Below, piece after piece: positions 5,692 through 11,656 of a stretch of DNA of 11,718 nucleotides; the first letter of the stretch is position 1; every line of letters starts with the position of its first letter. Made by a program: the position numbers and the translations under genes. Where the stretch lies: positions 1 through 11,718 of the forward strand of contig CAAEBN010000053.1 in assembly GCA_900754075.1 (NCBI GenBank), read 5' to 3'. Below the pieces are notes generated by a model, which was given only the letters and a program-made list of their open reading frames with translations, made no database searches and had not been told where the DNA came from. The DNA is from an uncultured Collinsella sp. (GTDB lineage Bacteria > Actinomycetota > Coriobacteriia > Coriobacteriales > Coriobacteriaceae).

Positions 5692-5717
5692 CAAAACTAG
5701 ATAACCTAGAATACAAT
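5692..5717 (+). promoter_or_regulatory. Candidate promoter/operator region of the DUF1836 gene
   Basis: TACAAT (5712-5717), a five-of-six -10, lies 24 bases before the ATG. Just upstream is CAAAACTAGAT (5692-5702) followed by AACCTAG. The same CAAAACTAGAT occurs at 7365-7375 upstream of degV. The -35 is poor, which may mean activation by a regulator. Confidence 0.4.
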
Positions 5718-5741
5718 ATAGAAAACGAACGGAGGCCTCTT

Positions 5742-6353
5742 ATGAACCACGTTAAACATGTTATTCCGATGTCCGATACATCGGTCAGCATTAAACCGGA
5801 GGATATTCAGCCGACGGTGCTGCCGGATGCATTTATTCAGTCCGATATGGTGGGTAAACTCAACGCGTTGAGCCTTCCACGCTATGACCAGCTGCCCAAC
5901 GTAACGCTCTATCGCGATCAGGTTATTGAATATGTTGCGCTGTGGATGGAGCCGCTTTCGATTTGCGTAGAGCAGCCCGTTATCACGCCATCGATGATCA
6001 ATAACTACGTGAAGGTCGGTCTCGTTCCTGCTCCGGTTAAAAAGCAGTATGGCCGTGAGCAGATTGCGCGTCTCATCGCCATTTGTATCTTTAAGCAGGT
6101 GCTACCCATCGCTGCGGTTCAGGCACTCTTTAATATTCAGCGCTTGAGTTACGACGCTCCGACTGCTTTCGATTATGTAGTCGATCAACTTGAGGCATCG
6201 ATTCGTTCGGCGTTTTCCGTCGAGCAGACTCCCGTGCCCGATACCGCTCATCAGGTCACGCGCGAGTCGCTGCTCGTGCGCAGTGCGGTATCGTCCTTCG
6301 TTTCGAAGGCATACCTGATGAGCTACCTTAAGTTTAATGGGTTTAATAGCTAA
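5742..6353 (+). CDS. DUF1836 domain-containing protein, putative DNA-binding regulator
   Basis: The product has 203 residues. Residues about 44-130 match the DUF1836 family as I know it: LPRYDQLPNVTLYRDQVIEY, then ITPSMINNYVKVGLVPAPVKKQYGREQIARLI and ICIFKQVLPI. The MINNYVKVGLVPAPVKKQY segment resembles the MerR-type winged helix (recognition helix plus a wing rich in Lys and Pro). DNA binding is therefore plausible, but no target is known. The N-terminal 40 residues and C-terminal 60 residues are not recognised. GGAGG stands six bases before the chosen ATG. An upstream in-frame ATG at 5613 is rejected because the extension spans the trxB hairpin and reads as non-coding. It stands alone between a hairpin and a convergent-gene terminator. 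Confidence 0.82.
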   Translation: MNHVKHVIPMSDTSVSIKPEDIQPTVLPDAFIQSDMVGKLNALSLPRYDQLPNVTLYRDQVIEYVALWMEPLSICVEQPVITPSMINNYVKVGLVPAPVKKQYGREQIARLIAICIFKQVLPIAAVQALFNIQRLSYDAPTAFDYVVDQLEASIRSAFSVEQTPVPDTAHQVTRESLLVRSAVSSFVSKAYLMSYLKFNGFNS

Positions 6354-6365
6354 TCGGGGCATAAG

Positions 6366-6415
6366 ACGGGCGGGATAAAGAGCCACTGGCCCCTTATCCC
6401 GCCCGTGCGTTTGTC
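6366..6415 (+). terminator. Intrinsic terminator between convergent DUF1836 gene and degV
   Basis: ACGGGCGGGATAA (6366-6378) pairs with TTATCCCGCCCGT (6394-6406), a 13-bp perfect stem, and a small GCC/GGC hairpin lies in the loop. GCGTTTGTCT follows on the + strand. The minus-strand side has few T residues, so it mainly serves the DUF1836 gene, though the stem may also stop degV transcripts. Confidence 0.75.
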
Positions 6416-6425
6416 TAGTTGGAAA

Positions 6426-7292
6426 TTATCGGCCCGAAGCCACGCCCATGCCGTAGCCGATGATGAGGCCGTGCATCTCTGCATAGTAAGAATCTAGCCC
6501 GTTGCAGGGCATGATGATGGTCTTAGAGCCGGGCCAATGCTCCACAATGCGGCTGGCAAGTGCCTGGGCGCCCGCCTCATTCTCAACATGGTCGATAACG
6601 ACCTCACCGCCGGTAAAGCCTTCGGCCTCCATGGTGTCGACAATCTTGGTGAGCATCTTCTTTTCGCCGCGGGTGTGCCCAACGAGTTCAATTTTGCCCG
6701 CTTCGCTCGCCGTGCCCAAAATGCGGATATTGAGCTTGTTAGCAATAACGCCGGCCGCCTTAGGGATACGTCCGGCCTTCGCAAGGTTTTCGTAATTGCA
6801 CAAACTAAAGAGGATCTTGCTGTTCTGCTCCAAGCTATCGAAGTAAGCGCAGGCGTCCTCAAAGGAGGTATCCGGGTTGCTTGCAAGATAGCGATCGAAC
6901 AGCAAGAAGATTAGATCCATTTTGCCACCTGCGGCTCGCGAGTTAACCAAATGAATCTGACGGTTGGGCTCTTCGGCAAGCACCATGTCACGAGCCGTGG
7001 CCGCGGCATTGTAGCTCCCCGAGACGCCCTCGGAGATGGGCATGCAGATCGTCTTGTCGGCCAGCCTAAAGAGTTCGGCCCACTCCCCTACGCTTGGGCA
7101 GGAGCTCGATGATGCACTGGCTTCCGATTGAATGGCAACATTAAGCTCGTGAACATCGAGCGAGAGGTCATCGACAAATTCACGCTCCCCTACTCGGATT
7201 TTAAGAGGCGCGAATGCAAAGGTGGTATGGGGTGCGGTTGGTTGCCAATCGCGAAGATTGCAGCTTGAATCGGAGATAAGTGCCCAGCTCAT
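6426..7292 (-). CDS. DegV-family fatty-acid-binding protein (FakB-like)
   Basis: DegV/FakB proteins bind a fatty acid and present it to a kinase (FakA) for acyl-phosphate formation. The 288-residue product has the family's length. Visible marks are ALISDSSCNL at the N-terminus, CMPISEGVSGSYNAA (83-97; lipid-carboxylate-binding SGS type), LCNYENLAKAGRIPKAAG (164-181; for the usual LKKGGRI) and EMHGLIIGYGMG (272-283; His274 for the conserved C-terminal His). The motifs are relaxed compared with standard DegV. The usual TSQPSPGEF segment is replaced by SSSSCPSVGEW, so this may be a divergent subgroup with a different ligand. AAAGGA precedes the ATG by seven bases. It has its own promoter-like -10 and is convergent with the DUF1836 gene. 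No fakA is in the window. Confidence 0.85.
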   Translation of the reverse strand: MSWALISDSSCNLRDWQPTAPHTTFAFAPLKIRVGEREFVDDLSLDVHELNVAIQSEASASSSSCPSVGEWAELFRLADKTICMPISEGVSGSYNAAATARDMVLAEEPNRQIHLVNSRAAGGKMDLIFLLFDRYLASNPDTSFEDACAYFDSLEQNSKILFSLCNYENLAKAGRIPKAAGVIANKLNIRILGTASEAGKIELVGHTRGEKKMLTKIVDTMEAEGFTGGEVVIDHVENEAGAQALASRIVEHWPGSKTIIMPCNGLDSYYAEMHGLIIGYGMGVASGR

Positions 7293-7321
7293 TGAGGGTC
7301 CTTTCTAGTTGTTCCTCAACA

Positions 7322-7375
7322 ATTATAGCTATCTTTTGGAAAGATGCTGCGTATATCTAGTATTCAAAACTAGAT
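7322..7375 (-). promoter_or_regulatory. degV promoter region with two operator-like dyads
   Basis: On the minus strand a perfect -10 TATAAT lies at 7322-7327, with a poor -35. Immediately upstream is the dyad ATCTTT-TGG-AAAGAT (7331-7345), extended by AGC/GCT around one bulged base (7327-7348). A second dyad, ATCTAGT-ATTCAAA-ACTAGAT, spans 7355-7375. The first dyad occupies the -10 to -35 spacer, the usual place for a repressor. Confidence 0.55.
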
Positions 7376-7402
7376 TGTTGCTTATACGCAAAACGGGCGG
7401 TC

Positions 7403-7445
7403 GAGATAAAAGAATGGACCTCGCTCCCAAAGGATGCGAGGTCCA
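7403..7445 (-). terminator. Intrinsic terminator after the NlpC/P60 gene
   Basis: On the minus strand TGGACCTCGC and GCGAGGTCCA (7436-7445 and 7415-7424) form a perfect 10-bp stem with an 11-base loop, followed by TTCTTTTATC. It lies 25 bases past the stop and ends the pgsA-to-NlpC/P60 unit. Confidence 0.88.
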
Positions 7446-7469
7446 CCTTCGTTTACTGAGTTACAACAC

Positions 7470-8576
7470 TTAGTAGCGAACGAAAATGTAATTGTTGTTC
7501 ATGCCAGCGGCAACGGAGCTGATGATAACGCCCGTCTTGTAGTCGGAAGCATGGATCATCTGGCCGTTACCAATGTAGATGCCGGTGTGGTAAGAGTTAA
7601 CCACGACATCACCAGGCTGGGGATCGGACACGCGGGTCCAGCCCATGAAGGTGCCCGTGGTGCCAAGGCGGCAATAACGGCCGGTGAGGCAGTAGCTTAC
7701 AAAGCCGGAGCAGTCAAAGCTGTTCGGTCCAATGCCGCCCCAAGAATAAGCACAACCGAGCTTGCTGTAGGCGCGCGAAACAACGGTACCACCGTCAACG
7801 GACTGGCTCGGTGCGGAAGGCGTCGGAGCCGGAGCGGGCGTCGAGGGCTGCGGCGTGGGAGCCGGAGCGGGCGTCGAAGGCTGCGGCGTGGGAGCAGGAG
7901 TGGGCGCGGGAGTGTTCTCGGTCGTACCGGCGGTATCGTTGCTCACCGTGGCCTTTTCGGCGGTGCTGGCATTAATGCCAGCCTGCAGCGCGGCGTTAGC
8001 CTCGGCCTCGGCAGCGAGCTCGGCCTGCAGCTGTGAATCCAAGGAGTTCACGACACTCTGAGCCTCGGCCTGCTGGGCATTGAGCTCGTCGACCTTCTTC
8101 TGCGTCGCGGCGACGTTCTTCTCCTGCTCGGTCTGCTTATCAGTGAGCTGCTGCTTAAGGTCCTTGACCTCCTGAATGGTCTGGGCCTGCTTGTCGGACA
8201 CCTTACCGTAGTAGAAGAGACGGTTGAGCATATCGCCCAGATCGTCGACGCCCGTCAGAACCTGAAGGAGACTCAGGCCGCCGGTCTTGTACTCACCGGC
8301 AACGTAGCTCGAAAGCTTTGCCTGGCCCTCGGCAATCTCTTGCTGCTTTTGCGTGATCTCGCCTGCAGTCTGATCAAGCTCCTGCGTCTGTGCGGAGAGT
8401 TCTTCATGAATTTGCTGGGTTTGGGTGCCAATCTGCTCGAGCTTAGTACGAGCAGCGGCAAGGTCGGATGCGGTATCGGCGTAGGCCGGAGCCACGAGGC
8501 CCAAGCCCAAAACACAAGCGAGGGTTGCCGTAGCAGCGCAGCGTGCCATGTTTCTGTGCGTGTTTGCTGTGCGCAT
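7470..8576 (-). CDS. Secreted coiled-coil NlpC/P60 peptidoglycan endopeptidase
   Basis: The product has 368 residues. A Sec signal peptide covers 1-33 (hydrophobic TLACVLGLGLVAPAYA, cut before DTAS). Two long coiled-coil stretches follow (about 36-95 and 125-205). A Pro/Ala/Thr linker (221-256) then leads to a C-terminal NlpC/P60 domain (262-368). Catalytic residues are Cys289 in SFDCSGFVSYC, His330 in SYHTGIYIG and His342 in MIHASD. The enzyme should cut stem-peptide bonds in the wall. The layout is like actinobacterial RipA and firmicute CwlO-type hydrolases, where the coiled coil mediates control or partner binding. The linker gene segment carries a 33-bp tandem repeat. AAAGGAAG precedes the ATG at 8576. 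It starts 32 bases after apt and ends at a terminator. Confidence 0.93.
   Translation of the reverse strand: MRTANTHRNMARCAATATLACVLGLGLVAPAYADTASDLAAARTKLEQIGTQTQQIHEELSAQTQELDQTAGEITQKQQEIAEGQAKLSSYVAGEYKTGGLSLLQVLTGVDDLGDMLNRLFYYGKVSDKQAQTIQEVKDLKQQLTDKQTEQEKNVAATQKKVDELNAQQAEAQSVVNSLDSQLQAELAAEAEANAALQAGINASTAEKATVSNDTAGTTENTPAPTPAPTPQPSTPAPAPTPQPSTPAPAPTPSAPSQSVDGGTVVSRAYSKLGCAYSWGGIGPNSFDCSGFVSYCLTGRYCRLGTTGTFMGWTRVSDPQPGDVVVNSYHTGIYIGNGQMIHASDYKTGVIISSVAAGMNNNYIFVRY
7825..7890 (-). repeat. Tandem 33-bp repeat coding the Pro-rich linker
   Basis: Two 33-bp units (7825-7857 and 7858-7890) differ at one base (GAGGGC versus GAAGGC), and a shorter diverged third unit follows. They code the 11-residue repeat TPQPSTPAPAP. 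The linker probably varies in length between strains by slippage. Confidence 0.85.
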
Positions 8577-8608
8577 GTAGCTTCCTTTCCGGTATCTAAG
8601 GGTAGCGG

Positions 8609-9139
8609 CTAGTCCACCGTTACCAGGCTAAAGAGCTCAACGCCCTCGTTAGAAGGCGTGAGCTTCTTGCGCGGGTTGAGAAACGCAAGCTCAAGGATAC
8701 AACCGTAGCCCACAAGCTTTGCGCCCATATCTCGCACCAGTTTACCTGTTGCCTCGACGGTTCCGCCCGTCGCGACCAAGTCGTCCAGAATCAACACGGT
8801 ATCTTTAGAGCTGATAGCATCGGCGTGGATCTCGATAGAATCCGTTCCATACTCGAGCTCGTAGCTCTCGCTCACCGTCTTGCGCGGCAGTTTGCCCGGC
8901 TTACGTGCGGGAACAAAGCCGGCACCCAGGGCGACGGCCACGGGCACACCGACCATAAAGCCACGAGCCTCGGGACCGACGACCTTGGTGATACCCATGC
9001 CAGCAAAATGCTCGGCCAGGGCATCCACCATGGCCTTCAGGGCCTCGGGATTGCCAAAGAGCGGCGTGATGTCCTTAAAGACGACTCCGGGCTCGGGATA
9101 GTCGGGGATATCGACGATATGAGATTCGAAGTCGTACAT
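8609..9139 (-). CDS. apt: Adenine phosphoribosyltransferase
   Basis: Apt salvages adenine with PRPP to form AMP and pyrophosphate. The 176-residue protein is close to the usual 170-183. Motifs are the N-terminal DIPDYPEPGVVFKDITPLF, VVGPEARGFMVG (adenine-site region), ARKPGKLPRKTVSESYELEYGT (catalytic loop) and the PRPP-binding VLILDDLVATGGT (about 115-127). The ATG at 9139 is chosen because AAAGGT lies seven bases before it; the in-frame ATG five codons upstream has no ribosome site. It follows the FtsR-like gene by 36 bases and precedes the hydrolase gene by 32, so it belongs to the same transcript. In many bacteria apt lies beside rel instead, so this placement is a local arrangement. Confidence 0.95.
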   Translation of the reverse strand: MYDFESHIVDIPDYPEPGVVFKDITPLFGNPEALKAMVDALAEHFAGMGITKVVGPEARGFMVGVPVAVALGAGFVPARKPGKLPRKTVSESYELEYGTDSIEIHADAISSKDTVLILDDLVATGGTVEATGKLVRDMGAKLVGYGCILELAFLNPRKKLTPSNEGVELFSLVTVD

Positions 9140-9175
9140 GACGTGACCTTTCATGGATTGCCGGGTGAACGGCGG

Positions 9176-10060
9176 TTATTTGCCCGTGTTAGCAGACGAG
9201 CTATGCGAGGGGACGACGACCTTGGACGGCTGCACGAGCGACTCGTCGTGCGCGGCAACCGCGGGGACGCTTGCCCCATCGCTTTTAGCCTTGGTGGATT
9301 CGGAACGCGCGATCTCCTCATCGAGAGCATCGATGTCAGCGTCCTCGACCACGGCGTTGAGCGACTCAAAGACACGGTTCTTAAGTAGCGCGGTGTGCAC
9401 ACCCTCGGTGAGGTCGTGCAGCTTCTTAAAAGCACGCTCGAGCTTGGCGTCGCGCTCGTCATCGGAGGTATCCATGCCGAGCATGCTCACGAGAACCTGC
9501 TCAAACATCGAAGACTCGCGGTTTGCCGACGATACGTACTGACGCAGGTTGCGCGGCTCAATGTGGAAGCGCGACAGCTCCGAGCAGTAACGGATAATCG
9601 GAAAATCTCGGCCATCGACGAGCTCTCGGTTCTGCGGGCTCTTAATGATGCGGATAAGATCGTTCTCGGCAAGGGAGCGGATAAACGAGATCTCGACGCC
9701 GAGCATGTCGGGAATGGTCTCGATGGGATGCAGCTTTTGCTTGGTCTCCTTGGGCTCCGTCTTAAGCGGAACATCCGACAGAAGACCCACCTCGTAAGCC
9801 AACGTGAACAGGTCCGTTGCGTTTTCCAAGCGCTGCTTAATGACGTTGAGCGGCATGTAGCGGGTCTTCTGCAGGTGCAGGATGACCTCGAGACGGTCAA
9901 CGTCTTCCTTGGAGTACTGGCGATACCCCTTAGGCGTACGATGAGGGGTGATGAGCCCCTCATCTTCTAGAAATCTAATTTTTGAGTTCGATAGATCGGG
10001 GTATGCGCCTCGAAGTAGATTGACGACCTGGCCGATACTCAGATAATTGCGTTCGGCCAT
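9176..10060 (-). CDS. ftsR: MerR-family transcriptional regulator, FtsR-like
   Basis: The product has 294 residues. The MerR winged helix-turn-helix is at about 5-80: YLSIGQVVNLLRGAYPDLSN, SKIRFLEDEGLITPHRTPKGYRQY and MPLNVIKQRLE. The phrase SKIRFLEDEGLI-TP-RT-GYR is close to the FtsR group (Cg1631 of Corynebacterium, Rv1828 of Mycobacterium), a regulator that activates ftsZ in Corynebacterium. Residues about 105-240 form a helical region without metal-binding Cys pairs. The last 40 residues are low-complexity Ser/Ala/Val and probably disordered. In those genera the same gene directly follows an FHA gene (odhI/garA), as here. It starts three bases after the FHA stop, with GGTGAG in the end of the FHA gene as ribosome site. 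Regulation of ftsZ in this organism is inferred only. Confidence 0.85.
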   Translation of the reverse strand: MAERNYLSIGQVVNLLRGAYPDLSNSKIRFLEDEGLITPHRTPKGYRQYSKEDVDRLEVILHLQKTRYMPLNVIKQRLENATDLFTLAYEVGLLSDVPLKTEPKETKQKLHPIETIPDMLGVEISFIRSLAENDLIRIIKSPQNRELVDGRDFPIIRYCSELSRFHIEPRNLRQYVSSANRESSMFEQVLVSMLGMDTSDDERDAKLERAFKKLHDLTEGVHTALLKNRVFESLNAVVEDADIDALDEEIARSESTKAKSDGASVPAVAAHDESLVQPSKVVVPSHSSSANTGK

Positions 10061-10063
10061 TAC

Positions 10064-10498
10064 CTACTCACCGGTTTCGATGCGCTCCGGCGTGCTCTCG
10101 TGGTAGATGAGCGTGAACGTACCGATTTGAACGGAAGAGCCGTCGTGCAGCGGAGCACCGTTGACGATGGCGCCGTCGACCCAGGTGCCGTTGAGCGAGC
10201 CCAGATCCTCAATACGAGCGCCCAGGCCCTCGCGAATAATGCGTGCGTGGCTGCGCGAGACAGTCATGTCGTTGAGGAAGATGCCGTTCGCGGGATCGCG
10301 GCCGATGGTGGTCACGTCGTCCTCGAGCTCAAAGGCAGCTCCGGTCTGCGGGCCCTTGACGATGGACAGAACCGGAGCGGTGATCCGCACGTTGGCCATG
10401 AGGTCGGGAACGGTGACATCGCTCGAAGGAACACGGAAAACGCAGGTAGCGTCCGCAGTCTTATCGTTCTGAGGCATATTGTTAACCTTGTTGTCCAT
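10064..10498 (-). CDS. Small FHA-domain protein, GarA/OdhI-like
   Basis: The 144-residue product has an N-terminal tail followed by one FHA domain (about 43-133). FHA marks are TIGRDP (64-69), TVSRSHARI (79-87) and DLGSLNGTWVDG (98-109), which bind phosphothreonine. The tail contains DATCVFR (16-22), which aligns with ETTSVFR of mycobacterial GarA and corynebacterial OdhI. In those proteins a kinase phosphorylates the Thr, which then folds onto the protein's own FHA domain and switches off control of 2-oxoglutarate/glutamate enzymes. Thr18 matches the PknB site; the preceding Thr, used by PknG, is Ala17. The neighbour order FHA–MerR is the garA–Rv1828 / odhI–ftsR order. The target enzyme here is unknown. 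AGGGG lies five bases before the ATG. Confidence 0.88.
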   Translation of the reverse strand: MDNKVNNMPQNDKTADATCVFRVPSSDVTVPDLMANVRITAPVLSIVKGPQTGAAFELEDDVTTIGRDPANGIFLNDMTVSRSHARIIREGLGARIEDLGSLNGTWVDGAIVNGAPLHDGSSVQIGTFTLIYHESTPERIETGE

Positions 10499-10563
10499 GA
10501 CAACCCCTATCTAACGCGGACGTGCCGCAAAAAATGAACCGTACGTAATCATACCCCAATGAA

Positions 10564-11268
10564 TCAGTCTTCGATTTCGGGGTTGAGAAAGTCGGTGTCC
10601 TCGTCCTCGGGATGCGCGATGGCCTGTTTAATGGCCACCCCTCCCTTAATGGAATAGATGACGGCGGTGAGCATGGAGAAGATGACGCCGCCGTACACAA
10701 AGAAGATGCCGAGGGGCACCGAGCTACCGTTGAGGCCTGGGAATGCCGTGAACGTGGCGGGCAGCAAATGCCAGCCGTCGATGACGGGGAACCCAAGCAG
10801 CATGAGCGAGAAGCCGGTCATGAGCAGTGCCGTGGCAATCTTGCCGGGAAAGACGACGTCGATGGGGCGCCGGTGGTAGTGGCGCACGATGAGCGTGCCG
10901 ATACCCAGATAGATATCGCGACCAATGATGAGTACGCAGACCCAGATGGGCAGCTCGCCGCGGACCACCAGGCCCAGTACGCCGGTAAACAATAACGCGC
11001 GGTCGCAGATGGGGTCCATAACCTTGCCGAGCCACGAGACCGTTTTGGTCATGCGGGCAATCTGACCGTCCATCCAGTCGGTGGAGGCCGCGATGGCATA
11101 GATGACAATGGCGACGATACGGTTGTTGTCCGTCACAAACAGGTACAGGAAGACGAGCGTGAGGATCAGGCGCGTAAAGGTGATGAAATTGGAGATCGTA
11201 AAGATCTTATTCGACGGGTAATCGGAAGTGCCGATAAGCTCCTTTTTGATCTTCTTTTTGATGCCCAC
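10564..11268 (-). CDS. pgsA: CDP-alcohol phosphatidyltransferase, probable phosphatidylglycerophosphate synthase
   Basis: This membrane enzyme joins CDP-diacylglycerol to an alcohol, most likely glycerol-3-phosphate. The 234-residue product has the complete signature D-x2-D-G-x2-A-R-x8-G-x3-D-x3-D at residues 64-89 (DWMDGQIAR ... GKVMDPICDR), inside a set of about six hydrophobic helices. NFITFTRL (27-34) is the usual first-helix motif. The acidic tail (about 218-234) is unusual but short. A GTG start at 11268 is chosen: GGGGGAG precedes it by four bases and the basic N-terminus GIKKKIKK begins there. An ATG-started extension of 42 codons would cover the promoter and part of a hairpin. In M. 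tuberculosis the pgsA2 gene also lies near garA. An inositol-phosphate or cardiolipin-type activity cannot be excluded. Confidence 0.9.
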   Translation of the reverse strand: MGIKKKIKKELIGTSDYPSNKIFTISNFITFTRLILTLVFLYLFVTDNNRIVAIVIYAIAASTDWMDGQIARMTKTVSWLGKVMDPICDRALLFTGVLGLVVRGELPIWVCVLIIGRDIYLGIGTLIVRHYHRRPIDVVFPGKIATALLMTGFSLMLLGFPVIDGWHLLPATFTAFPGLNGSSVPLGIFFVYGGVIFSMLTAVIYSIKGGVAIKQAIAHPEDEDTDFLNPEIED

Positions 11269-11304
11269 AGGACTCCCCCGCTGGTAAACGACAAAACTTT
11301 CGAT

Positions 11305-11333
11305 ACTATACCCGTTCTGGCGATGTCTATCCA
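11305..11333 (-). promoter_or_regulatory. Candidate promoter of the pgsA–FHA–ftsR–apt–NlpC/P60 unit
   Basis: On the minus strand TGGATA (11328-11333) is followed after 17 bases by TATAGT (11305-11310), five of six to the -10 consensus. The start would lie near 11298, giving a leader of about 30 bases before the GTG start. Gaps inside the unit are 65, 3, 36 and 32 bases and no clear terminator is seen within it. Confidence 0.6.
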
Positions 11334-11396
11334 GCGTAAGCATAGAGAGTCCAGACATGTGGAGGGTGCCTCTGGGCTGCGCTGGATTCTGCATTT

Positions 11397-11453
11397 GTGT
11401 ACATCAGCCTCCAAAAGCGACATTTTTCGGCATCTTTGGTGGCTGGTGTACAC
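11397..11453. repeat. 57-bp imperfect palindrome bounded by GTGTACA / TGTACAC
   Basis: The arms 11397-11415 and 11435-11453 pair over 19 positions with one mismatch (T11410-T11440) and one G-T wobble. The left arm starts GTGTACATCAGCC and the right arm ends GGCTGGTGTACAC. The loop AGCGACATTTTTCGGCATC is T-rich. GTTTTGATTT follows on the + strand, so it could act as a poor terminator, but no gene on the + strand ends just before it. It is unlike the 98-bp palindromes. Confidence 0.7.
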
Positions 11454-11605
11454 GTTTTGATTTGGTGATTACATCGATCGGGAAAGTTGCTGCTTTAAGC
11501 AAATGCGTGTGGGTCGAGATTGGCTGACGCCAAAAGAGCCCAACGGCCGTTACGGCTTCGTTAGAAACGCGCCCCATCATGGATGTTGAACCCGAAAGGT
11601 AAGGC

Positions 11606-11632
11606 GCGCGGGCACGGTGGCTCGGCCCGCGC
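11606..11632 (+). promoter_or_regulatory. GC-rich hairpin before the ABC-transporter gene
   Basis: GCGCGGGC (11606-11613) pairs with GCCCGCGC (11625-11632) around an 11-base loop. It ends 24 bases before the ATG, just upstream of the AAAGGA ribosome site, so it would sit in the leader RNA. It has no T-run, so an effect on translation or mRNA stability is more likely than termination. Confidence 0.45.
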
Positions 11633-11656
11633 ACCCGGAAGAGAAAGGATAAACCC

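Larger units (their letters stand above)
11269..11656. other. 388-bp intergenic region between divergent pgsA and ABC-transporter genes
   Basis: No credible gene is seen. It holds the pgsA promoter, a 57-bp hairpin (11397-11453), a small odd-length dyad GCCGT-T-ACGGC (11546-11556) inside AACG...CGTT that may be a regulator site, and a GC-rich hairpin (11606-11632) just before the ABC gene. An open frame on the minus strand here has no ribosome site and no family resemblance. Confidence 0.7.

Noticed and set aside
7434..8036. 200-residue open frame on the + strand with Arg/Gly repeats
   Set aside because: It is antisense to the NlpC/P60 gene. The repetitive peptide is the other strand of the Pro-rich linker repeat and the terminator lies at its start.
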